From contig NOWV01000108.1 in NCBI GenBank assembly GCA_003344405.1, forward strand, positions 62,001 through 126,000: a DNA stretch of 64,000 nucleotides, written 5' to 3'. Made by a program: the position numbers and the translations under genes. Below are positions 25,767-37,510 of this stretch, one piece after another (position 1 is the first letter of the stretch; each line of letters begins with the position of its first letter). The stretch is from Trichoplax sp. H2 (lineage: Eukaryota; Placozoa; Uniplacotomia; Trichoplacea). Below the pieces are notes generated by a model. The model ran no database searches, had not been told where the DNA came from, and worked only from the letters and a program-made list of their open reading frames with translations.

Positions 25767-28700
25767 ATGTCTAATGATACCCTCGAATTAAGTAAGTAAC
25801 TGTACAGAAGAGAATGGAGCTCCAAGGGTGGTAGTATTAATAAATAACCGATTAGCACTCATTAACTCACATTCAGTTTCTAATCTTGTTTAAAATGGAA
25901 TTATTCATGTTGAAAAGATTGCAACCTTAGCGATTTTATTTCTATTGCCTCTATTTTATCATCCATTGCATCTATTTTCGGTAGTAATGTACTTTTTACT
26001 TACAAAGATAATCTTGTACTACCTTAATATACTAATCTAAATAGTGATAGACGAGAGTAATGATTTCGACATACCTAATTGATAACTGGTTCTATGTAGG
26101 TATTCCACCTGAGGATGTAGAGAAATATACACAATTATTCAATCAGCATGCAGCTGATGGAAATTATATAACATGTAAGCGCTAGATACAACGATTCCTC
26201 ATTAGATGGTTACTCCTAACAATTTAGAATGCATATAGATTTTCTGTAATAATAGATCACTTTTTAATACTAAATTGATCATTGTTTAGATGACGAAATA
26301 AAGAATATCTTCCATCAATCAGAAGTATCCGATACAGATGGAGAGAATTTATGGTAAGTTAATAGTATATATCTTACAAATAGAGATGCATGTTATGTAA
26401 AATAGCATAGTCCAGATATTATTCCTCTGGCTTTAAAATTTCATAGAATCCGTAATATTATTTCACCATCTATAACGATAATCATTTTCTATCATTCAAT
26501 TTTATTTCATTGGGCAACAACAATAATTATAATTGAATAGTAATAACTATTATTGGTGAAATTTTTTAAAAGTTAGCATTATATCAATATCATTTTATAA
26601 TTTCATATGCACATTTTATAACAAGCTTACCTCATAATAAGAAATACCGTATAGTAAAGTTACCCACATAAGATAGATAGCCCTAACATAACTCTTCGTC
26701 TAAATATTGTAATTGATTATTAAATCATACGATATTTTAACGTAAATCGATACGTAAATCGATGAGAAGAATCTGCTACATCAATTCATGAAAATCCCTA
26801 TTTACAAGTTAAAATAGTTTACTAATTAATTTACATTCAACTAGAATAGTTCTTCTTTCCACATATCAATCTTTACATGGAGGGCATATTTATTTATTAA
26901 TAATCGTTCAATGTTCCGCTATTAAAGGGCTACTAGAATGGGATTAATTAAAATAACTCTTTTTCCATTTCTACCGAATATAAATCGATCACGGTGATAA
27001 TTTTAATAGATTGCAGTTCTTTCAAAAATATCAATATAAATTTCGGATTTTTTACCTCATTCCAATCGAACTAAGATTGATGAATTAATGTTACTTCTCA
27101 TCGCATTTCAGTTTGCCTATTCGCTAACGTTCTATCGAGAATTTACTATGCCACGTATAAGTATTGAATCATAGAAATCAATGTATACTCGAAAAATGAA
27201 CAGTAATCTCGTTACTTTACTCCTACCATCTTAATTATTACAGGAACATTCTATTATTACATTACAATTTACAATAATCACAATCATAGTCATGTTATTT
27301 CAATCTACTGATTGAATTCCCACGGAAAATCATTATATTATGCCCGAAAACGTTTCAATCTACGATTTTTTTCCTTGTCAACTTGGATAGCTATATACCC
27401 TATTCTTGCACATTTATGAACAAGGAATGAATTTATTACGATATTGTAACTTGATATTATCTAATTTAATATCACTTTTATTTATTTAATAATCTCGGTA
27501 AACTTTTTTATTATACAGCGCTACAATTGCTTAAGTAATATCAAGTCTTGTAATTTACATCCAGTTTCTATTTCAACATTAAAACATTAGTCGGCGGTTC
27601 ATTACTTAACTCTTGTCATAAAATATTAATGAGCGAGGAATATACACGATAGTATATACAAATGAATCATAATATTTAAATCTCAGCACTATTAACATTA
27701 TCAGCGATTCATTATAGCTCTATGTCAACATCTTTTTTTACCACAAAAAGAGATTACATGATTGCTCCCATCATAGCTACACTTGAGACATGCAATACTG
27801 TCTATTTGCAGGTCAATCTTCTTTAATTTGACAATATTCAAAAATTTAATAATATTAATCATAAGACTACATCACCTGCATCATCAATCTTTCTTAATAG
27901 ATAATTTAGTTTTGATGATAACTTAGATTACTGTATTACACTATATCTGCGGTACCTATCTGCAGACGGATTTCCTTAATTTTACAACATTAGCTCGATT
28001 ATATTATAAATCTTCCTGAATATCGCATATAATATAGTTTTGATGACGGCCTACACTATACTGACTATCCACAGACTAATCTTACTTAACATTATAACAT
28101 TCTGAAACTTAACAACGCTAATTATACGAATAAATCGATCATATTGTAATTCTTTCTAAGTACATAATCCGATATAGATAACAGTTTAAGCTATATTACC
28201 GTTCTTCAAGCGATTTTTCTTAATTTGATAGCAATCTAAAATCCAACAACGCAACATAATTCTATTCTATTATATCGTCCACATCCATATCGATATTATC
28301 GTAAATCTTTCTAAATCTACAACCTAATTTGATGACAACTTCAACACAAAGCTTCAAATACAGAATACTGCTCTGTTGTCTATCTGCAGATTGATCTTTC
28401 TTGATTCTATAACATTCTGAAACTCAACAGTGTCAATTATACGATCGCATCGACTATATTGTAAATCTTTCTTAATATACAATTTAGCTTTGACGATAGC
28501 TTCAGCTATACTGCGGCACCTATTTGTAGACAGATCTTCCTTAATTTCAGAACATTATCAAACTTTACAATATTAATTATACGACTAAATCGACCATGTT
28601 ATAAATCTTTTTTGAATCTATAACAATCTAGTGTAGATGACAGTTTCAACTTTGAGTCTATCTGTAGACTGATATAAACCTTTCTAAATCTATAATAATC

Positions 28701-31700
28701 TACTTTTGATGACATTTTAAACTATACAGTCTATCTGCCGACATATCTTTTCTCAGTTTTATAATATGGTAAAAATTCAATAACGCTAATTATACCACCA
28801 CATCGACTACATCGTAAATCTTTCTTAATAATATGGTATTGATAATAACTTCAATTATCCTAGCTATCTACCGGCTGATCTTTCTCAATTTTAAGCATTC
28901 CAATTTGAACTTTAACAAGGCTAACTAATTTTACAACTACATCAACGGTTTTATAAATCTTTCTTATGGTTAAAATATATTCTAGTCTTGATGATAACTG
29001 CAACGGTAACTAACGATCCTACTCATCAGTGGGCCAATCTTCCTTCGTTGTAGAACATTCTCATTTGAAATTGAATAACGTTCAATATACCCGTACAACG
29101 CCATCAACTCTGTCTTAAATCTGTCTCTATACTTAATCTAGTATAGATAGTTATTTCTCATGAGCGATTTAAAAAATGTCCTAGCAGAACGTCAATTGAT
29201 CCAATAGTAAAGTAGAAGCATTCTGATCGTTGACAGCCTTACCTGTATGTTGATTTACCCTATTCTATATTCCATGATCTTTTATGCATTGAAGCAACCC
29301 GAACAGTATTTAGCCAATAATTGTCATTGTAAGTAATCCGTTGCTAATTATTTCACAAGGGTATAAAGCACAAAAGAGAGATCAATTAACATGATTAGAG
29401 TTATAAAAATGTTAACGTTGTATTGTTAGATCAGTTACAGTAAAGCTATCACCATCGGCTAGAACTATAGGCCATCACTAACTGCGATCATCCTATTTGC
29501 AGAAGCTAAGTCATAGTATCATTCATGACAAAGAGTAACTTTGGATAAAATCAAATATCACTTCAATAAGATGGCTTAAACTAAAGTAAATTGACAACAG
29601 GAATAGAATGATAATCCATCTACTCGTCGTTGTATATTGCGATTTTAAATTGACTACGAAAGGCTATTTTAGCTATCGTCATTAACGCATCGATCAAAGG
29701 GTAGACTAATGTGTATTTCTATGTCTACATTTTGTATTTTATGTCTGTCGTGACTATTGTCAAATTGATCCATCTATCCTTGCCATTGCTATTGACAATC
29801 ACGTTGATCCACTAGGGGGGTGGAGGTACAATAGCTAGCCAGGACAAAAGACATTTTATTAATATATATCCAACTTTGAAAGATTAATAGAGCTCAAAGT
29901 GATTGTGTAGTGGGGATTCTAACTGCGTGTTTTCATCCGCTACCTCTGGACTATTTCATCCTGTCAAAAGCCAGAAAAATTCTTCTGGTCATCAATAGAA
30001 GGAACATTTATAATATAGCTAATCTAGATTATTATTAACCACTTTCCTAGTTTACTTTGCTAAAAATCGTTTAACTCATTACAACACCTACTTCGTAAAA
30101 GGAACATAATTTGTGTAGATCGCTAAATTTCCACACTTCGCCATTCCACAAGGTAATGTAACAGGCCTGTACGGAATTGAAATCGCTTAGCTTATAATAA
30201 CGCTTATAATTACCTATTTTTTCTTCTCTCTTCCATATTTTTTTTATAATATTAAGGTAGTCGGTTTCTTTCTTTTTTTTAATTCAATCTTCTCCTACGT
30301 GTATTGTAAGGTTTAAAGACAGTATTGAGATTTATTACGCTATCGATTTTCTCCATTTCATTTAACTACGGGGGGAACATGGATTCTCCTGACGTCTATT
30401 TTCCATGGAGTCACGTTGTTTTATCGCCATCTAGTGAGTTACTGCCTAAATTCTATCCCAATCTACACCGTAGTGAAAAGATACTGTCGTTATAAACTTA
30501 TAGTTGCATCCATTCTACATATAGTCATGTTATTTTCATCGTTGCGCGAATGATTAAATGTTCAAATTCTATGTAAATTCTGTCCTGAAGAGAAAATCTG
30601 TTTTCGTTATAGTTGTGTCCATTTTATATGTGGTAACGTTATTATTTTATCGTTATTCTAATCAATTAATGTTTAAATTCAATCCAAATCTATCCTAAAG
30701 GGGAAATGTGCTTTGTTAGAACTTATAATAGCGTCCATTTTACGTTAAATCATGTTCTCTTATCGTTATCCTTAAGATTAAATGTCTAAACTCTATCTAA
30801 ATTCATCCTAAAGAGAAAATAGACGTTTATTACAACTTAAAATTACATCCATTTTACGTGTAGTCATGTTGCTTTATCGTTATTTTACTGAATTAATGTC
30901 TCAATTTTGTCTAAATCCATCTTGACGAGAACATAGCCCCTTAAAGTCGTGATGATGAAATCATGAGCTGGACAGTAGAAGTAGCAATAAGGCGACAGAG
31001 ACATTAATATCATCGTTGAAAATCATACCCTGATTTTTCATTCTACCATTTCTGTCGTATAACTTACAGCTATTTCGCAATATGAATTCATATTGGAAAG
31101 AGAGAACCACTCTTTCACGCCGAATTTCTACAGATGATAAAATTAAAATGTAATTGAAGAATTAAAATGGCCGTAAGAACCAACGTTTAACCCCTAGTCA
31201 GTCAATATGCAGTACTGTAGTACAGGAGATTTAGAGAATAAAAATTCTTATATGTATTGATCAATATCACTACTTATTTATACATAGAAATCTCTTCACC
31301 GTTATAGAAAAGGTTTCACAATAACGTATTAGCATATCCATGTCCGTTCAAACTCTGCATATCCTTTTCAATAGAAAACCTCATTTTTACCATTTCGCAG
31401 TCTAGGAAAGGCAACGTTCTATGCTATAGTATAATATTCATTAAAAACTTAGTCCTGTCATCAAAGTTTAGAAAGAAAACAAAAAATAATTAATCCGTCT
31501 TTTCTCTTCCTCTATCAACTTTATTTTATACGCCCTTATATTGGCTATCATTACCAATTCTTAGTTCTATAAAAAATGATCGTAACCTTCTCACAGGATA
31601 TCATAGCTTGTATCAAAACATTCATATTTGCTGTACCCAATACTTATACACCTTTAGTGCTTAAAAATAATCAAGCTTAATGTTGGTAATTTATTCTATC

Positions 31701-34700
31701 AATTTGAGATAATTTCTTACTCAATTGCGATAAATTTAGTTGTACCATTACCTTATCTTAAGCTTTTTCATAATGGTAAAACAAGCAATCAGATTTAATA
31801 TTAAATTCTCGGATATGGCAAACAGTTTTAAATTATACAAACACATCGAAAAAAATGGCTCAAAGTCTAAAAATACTACAAACATACCGTCGTTTTTTTG
31901 TCAGATCCAAACATTAGATTCTTTGGTAATGTAACAGCAGGCAATCTGAATATAGTTTGGATATTCTATACGAGAGGCGAAAATAATTCAGAGTCTTATG
32001 CATATACCAAACATAGCATTTTTTTCAGACTAGAAAATTCGATTCTTTGATAATGTAAAAGCAATTTAAAAGTAGCCTGGATTTTATATAAAGAAATAAA
32101 TTCAAAATTTTAAAAGTACAGCACACATACTCTTATAGCCTAGTTTGATAACAGAAAATTTAATTTTTTGACAACGTAAAAGCGAACAATTTAAAAGTAG
32201 CATAGATATTCTATTCGGAAATAATTCAGAATCTTATCAATACGATGCCTATAGCGATTTTTACTTATTCAAATTTAAAAATTGGTTTCTTTTGATAATG
32301 TAAAAGTAAGCAATTTGCACATTATATATTGAAAATACTTCAGATTTCTATAAATACATAGTATAGAACATTTTTTTCATCAGATTGGAAAATTTATTTA
32401 TCGACAAGGTAGAAGTAACCAGTTTAAAAGTAATATTTCTATATGCAAGATCATCGAGAGTCTTAAAAACGCGACGTATATAGCGCTTTTTACTAGACAA
32501 TTACTTGATAATTTGATTTGGATAATGTAGAAACAAATAATTTGAAAGTAATCCAGATATTCTATATATAAAAGATTATTGACAGTCTTGTAAATGCGAC
32601 TCAGATAGCGTTTTTTACTAGATTTAAAAATTCGATTTTTTGACGATGTAGAAACAAGTAATTTGAAAGTAATCTGGATATTCTATATATGAAAGATTAT
32701 TGACAGTCTTATAAATGCAACGCATATAGCACTTTTACTAGATTTGATAATTCGATTTTTGAAAATGTAGAAACAAGTAATTCGAAAGTAATCTAGATAT
32801 TCCATATGAAGAGAATGGAAAGGATAATAAATACGATGCATATGGCGTTTTTTTACCAGATTTAAAAATTCGATTCTTTGATATGTAAAAGTAAGCATTT
32901 GAAACTAATCTGGATTATCTATATCCAGGAGAATTCAGGGCCTTATAAATACGATGCATAGAGCGATTTTTGCATTAAATTGGATATTTACATTCCATGA
33001 TGATCCAAACACAACTTGCAACAAACTGGACACGTTTTATAAATTAAGTTTCTTTACTAGCAGTCAGTAGTTAGGAAGAGTTCTGTAAAAGAGTCATGAT
33101 TGCTTCTATAGCTTTAATTTAGACGCTTCTATACCGGTGCTAATCACCGATGTTATGTATTCCTACAATTTCGGAAATAACTATCTTGTAATTCAATTCA
33201 CTTAGCAGCCAATGATACCGTTAAAAATTGAAATCACGAAAACTATATCTAATTACAATCTTAATTGAGTTGTTAACATATGATGAATATTGGAATACCA
33301 TCATGATACCTGCGGCTTATAGCATTTATTTCAATTTCTTGTTACGTAGGAATTTAACAGCAATAACAAACATCGAGAAGAGAAATTTGGACGAATTTTT
33401 AATCACCATGTCATTATTAGAAAAAGAAAAAAATGAAGAAGAACTACCATCGACATTACCTTCCCATATAAATATTAATAGCAAAGTTGTTGAAAAAACT
33501 GTTACTATTAGTGGCACTAACGTTCAGACCAAGACTGAAACTCATACGACAGTCAAAAGTGATCAAGTTGCTTTATCGAATGCTGAATTGTTGAAAATGA
33601 TGGAAGAAAAAATGGATGAAGAAACCGATGAGAATGGTAATACAGACGAAACAAATAACGCTAAGAAAGCTAAAACAGCACCATCCAATGCTGAATTAAT
33701 GCGTATGTTAGAAGAACAAGGCGATGATGACGGAAATGATAATCAATCTACTTCGGTGGTCGAGACAACCACTACAACTGAAATAACGACTGTAACAACG
33801 CATAAAAATGGCAATCCATCATCCAATGGACCACCAACAACAGCAGAATTAATGAAAATGATGGAAGAAAGTGAGAAAAGCAATCAAGAAAGTCACGGTG
33901 ATAATGATACTCAAGATAGTAGCACAAATCCATCAGCGGATACAGCCAATAGCAATGACAACGACGATGAAGGTGAAACTTACAAATTCGGTGAAAGAAA
34001 GCTATCTAAAGCTGTTATGGAGGAAAAAAGTAAACTAATATTTGAGAAAGATGTACGTGATGACGATGTAGATGCCATGAGGCAAGATTTAAAAGAGCGT
34101 AATGGTGAATCGAAGAAGCAATGGGAAGATAAAATGAGAACTGCACTTGAAGAACCAGAGGTAGTACCGGGAGAAGTCGATCCGTCTAAAGAAGCTGAAA
34201 GATATAAAATGGAAAGCCTAGAACAAAAACGAATTAAAGAAGAAGAAGAAAGACTGAGAAAACAATTATTACAGAAAATGAAAGAAAAAGAAGAAGAAGA
34301 TGCGGCAGCAAAAGAGTCACAATCAGACAGTGATGATGAAGACTTTCAACAAATATTAGCTAAGAGTAAATTACAGGCCAAGCAAATGTTTAGTAAGTTA
34401 GAAAAAGATAATAGTATTAGTCAAGCAGAAAAGAAACGTGAAGAAGAGCGTAAACGACGTAAGCAAGAGCAAGAAGCAATACGATTAAGGCGAGAGCAGG
34501 AAGCACGTGAGAAAATCAGAAAGCAATTAGAAGAAAAGAAAAAAGCTGAAGAAGAATTGAAGAAAAAAATGAGTGCTGATAACCAATCTCAAGATGATGT
34601 CGATTCATCATCGCAATATCACGAAGAATATGAAATCAAATCTGTTGGAAAGTTGAATATTAGCTCGTTTACCAAGTCGCAACAGAAACGTGACGATGTT

Positions 34701-36218
34701 GAAGAAGAACGCCAACGTAGAATCAAAGAACGTCTACGACAAGAAGAAGAAGAAGCTCAACGTATACGTGAAGAAGAAGAACGGATGAGGAAGCAATTAC
34801 GCCTAAAACAAGGTGCCGTCAGTGATGAAAATGCAAGTGCAGAAACAGAGTCTGAGACAACGCAACCTGCCGTCGGTAGTCGAGGTGTTGGACGATTACA
34901 ACTTAATAAATTTGGTGTATTTCAAGGTAAGCGATCGGATGAAGAAGAGCAACAGCATAAAATTGAAGTCAGAAAAAAATTAGAAGAAGAAGAAGCTAAG
35001 CGTATCGAGGAAGAAGAAGAGCGTATGCGTAAGCAAATGCTGGTAAAATTAGCCGCAGCCGGAGGAAATACAACCGGTGATTCTGCAGCCGATGGATCAG
35101 AAGGGAGTAGACGACAATCCACGGCTTCAGCAGAATCAGAATCCAGTGGATCGCGTGTTTCTTGGTCATCGAAAGAGGCAGGACCTAGTGTCTTGGAGCA
35201 ACGTAAATTGTTAGAAAATAGATGTAATATTGTTGAACAAGAGCGTCAACAACAAATAGCAAGAAACAAGGCTAAAGCTGAAAAAGATGCTATTAAAGCT
35301 AAAATGGCTGATACAGTTCAAAGAAGCGTCGATACCCCAGCTCCTGCTACAGAATCATCTCATAATGTACCAACACCAGCTAGTAATCAACAAGCAACAG
35401 CAACTAATAAAATTCATATTGATGCATCAGCTAATGATACTGCCGAAGACGAAGAGCAATTGCATGCTATTATGGCTGAGCAAAAATTCCGAGCTAAACA
35501 GTTATTCGAAGGGATAGGTCGAGATGCCGGTTCACGATCACCTAATCCTGATAGAAAAATTGAACCGATTAACTTGAATAAAATAAATCAAACATCGGAA
35601 TCTACTCTGACAGGAGCTGAAAATAAAGTTACAGAAGTGCCAAAATTAGATGATTTATCCTATCGTAAACGTCATTTGATGTTGGAAGAAGAACGATTAA
35701 GACAACAACGCAAGGAAATTGAAAAGCAGGAAAGGCTGTTGTTAGCTAAGCGAATTCAGCAATCGAGTCAGGACCAAAATCAAGATCATTCTGCCATAAT
35801 AGAGGCTAAAAAAGTGAGTAAATTAAGTAAAGAAAGATTCGCATTGAGTACAAAGAAAGAAGAAGATGATGATGACGATAAAAAACAAGAAAGAATACGT
35901 AAAGAAGCTGAAGAAGCAAGAAGGATACAAGAAGAAGAGGAAAGAATGAGGAAACAATTTGCTAAGAAGCAAGCTCAAGAAGCACAAGCCGCAAAGCCGA
36001 CAGCAGTAGCTGATGTTAGTTATAAAGACGACACTAAAGATATTAAATCGGTTGGCAAATTGGCAAGGGATAAATTTAATTTTACACCTACTCGAGATGG
36101 TGAAGGGATTGATCAAAAGAAAAAGATTGCATTGAGAATGAAGCAAGAAGCAGCAGAAGCCAAGCGAATAAAGCAAGAAGAAGAAAGATTAAGAAAGCAG
36201 CAAAAGAAGGAAATTGAG
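25767..36218 (+). CDS. EH domain plus long charged coiled-coil repeat protein, 3' end uncertain
   Basis: I do not recognise a named ortholog. Exons: 25767-25791, 26100-26174, 26290-26353 and 33350-36218. Donors are GTAAGT, GTAAGC, GTAAGT and GTAATT, and phases fit throughout, giving about 1011 codons. Joining exon 3 to exon 4 across a ~7-kb intron makes a complete EH domain at residues about 10-85: KYTQLFNQHAADGNYITYDE, then NIFHQSEVSDTDGENLW, then NLTAITNIEKRNLDEFLITM and ELPSTLPSHI. The tryptophan that binds NPF peptides in EH domains is kept, but the EF-hand calcium ligands are lost. Then come three (S)NAELL/MxMMEE-like motifs at about 131, 167 and 219, then a highly acidic/basic coiled coil. 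Four modules start with VGKL/VGRL/VSKL and end in EEEERMRKQ-like helices (about 485, 567, 874 and 955), resembling nexilin-type actin-binding modules. The sequence 33228-33349 is intron read-through. The last exon is unclear: acceptors at 36319 and 36426 would add only a few residues. Confidence 0.75.
27800..29160. repeat. Degenerate tandem array, unit about 140 bp, about ten copies
   Basis: TTGTAAATCTTTCTTAAT-like words recur at about 27880, 28003, 28144, 28298, 28460, 28600, 28670, 28810, 28952 and 29112. They are separated by blocks such as GATGATAACTTCAACTAT and CTGCAGACTGATCTT. Divergence between copies is high, so this is an old array. Confidence 0.7.
30380..30930. repeat. Tandem array, unit about 112 bp, five copies
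   Basis: CATCCATTTTACGTGTAGTC and its variants recur at about 30393, 30510, 30624, 30732 and 30846, each followed by ATGTT...TTATCGTTATT. Moderately diverged. Confidence 0.8.
31850..33000. repeat. Tandem array, unit about 118 bp, nine or ten copies
   Basis: TTCGATTTTTTGACAATGTA-like words recur at about 31915, 32038, 32158, 32284, 32396, 32512, 32630, 32750 and 32872, followed by AAGTAATTTGAAAGTAATCT and TATTCTATAT. Central copies are the most alike. The array ends about 350 bp before exon 4 of the EH-domain gene. Confidence 0.88.
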
Positions 36219-37510
36219 GTAATTAGACAACATTACTCTTATTCTTGCATCAGTAGGTAGATGACATCTCAGAGATCGAGAACATATATCAGCTTATGTA
36301 TTTTGATCTTACATTTTAGGAGTTTGTATCCTATTTTATCATTTATTAATTATACTCGTAGATATGAGCAACATGATACCACTTGATAATGATTATAATC
36401 TCCTAATTTATCTTTTCTAATCTTAGGATCCTACAATCGCTATCTAACCATCAAGGAAATGGTTCAATGTATTATTACTATGTTTTTGGTTGTTATAACA
36501 TGGTATAACGATCTGTCTTGGAATATTTTATAAGCCGAAATTTAAATCTACATTTTCAATATTAGCCTTGATTATTCAACTTGGGGATAGAAAATTATAA
36601 TTGCTCGATAATCATACTTGCCAATATTACTGTATTTCGTTGATTTTCCATCGGTATATTGACGTTATTGTAAAAGGAAATTGCTAAAAAATTTTTTTAA
36701 GTGCAAGTACGCCTACCAAAGTATAAAGTAGAACGGAGTTATTTAAAATTTTTAAAAATTGGACAGATTCATATCTGTCATAGTGCCACTTTTTTGTAGC
36801 CAACAGTCAATAAATCTGATTCCATCTTAATTGTAATGTTTTCGTTAATTTTGGGTAACTTTTTAAGATGATTGCTATAAAAAAGGTATACAATACTCAT
36901 AAATGTAATTAATATATGATTTGTTAATTATTATCAAATCTAATCGTTTGTATCAGTCAGTATCAATCATCATATTCGTAAAATTAATTAGATTGGTGTA
37001 ATTAAGATACTGTAATGATGACAATTTGTGGTTCTAGAGATGATTAATAAATCAATTTTTACCAAAATGTCAACCTATGGTATAAAACACTCGATTGAAA
37101 AGCTATTCTAGTTCCGTGGAAAAATATCATCATTCTAGTTATGGATATAGAAACTTTTTAATATTCAGTTGAGAATCTGAACTACGAATTATTCACTGTA
37201 ACATTAGTACTTTTTAATATTCAATAGAGCGTGAAGTTGTCTGGTAATGAATCATTTGATCCGTTAGCTATATCGTTGTCTTATGCTATGTAATCGTTAA
37301 AGTTGCCGTGATGAATATAGTTTAATCATATAATCATAGGAATATCAACGATTTTTTTATCGTCAAACTTGAAATGACTATTACATCATAATAGTCATCA
37401 GATACAAACATATCGAGATTGAAATCACTTTAAGCAAGCTATAAATTTATTGTATAGATTCGGTCAACAATTTTAAAGTAAAAAATCTGAACATACACCA
37501 ATTGTATCGA
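36219..37510. other. 3' region of the EH-domain gene and intergenic
   Basis: Convergent with DPH5. Two possible terminal exons of the EH-domain gene start at 36320 (EFVSYFIIY, stop) or 36427 (DPTIAI, stop). Neither has homology support. No other feature seen. Confidence 0.35.

Larger units (their letters stand above)
26354..33349 (+). other. Large intron of the EH-domain gene
   Basis: About 7.0 kb, from a GTAAGT donor to a TTACGTAG acceptor, and far longer than any other intron here. It holds three tandem arrays (27.8-29.2, 30.38-30.93 and 31.85-33.0 kb) and otherwise featureless AT-rich DNA (26.4-27.8 and 29.2-30.3 kb). I found no coding exon in it, though short ones could be missed. Confidence 0.65.

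Noticed and set aside
33228-33349. N-terminal 40 residues of the long open frame, some of them hydrophobic, suggesting a signal or membrane segment
   Set aside because: The frame opens with TTG, not ATG, and the acceptor at 33349/33350 joins perfectly to the upstream EH exons. The stretch is intron sequence read through by chance.
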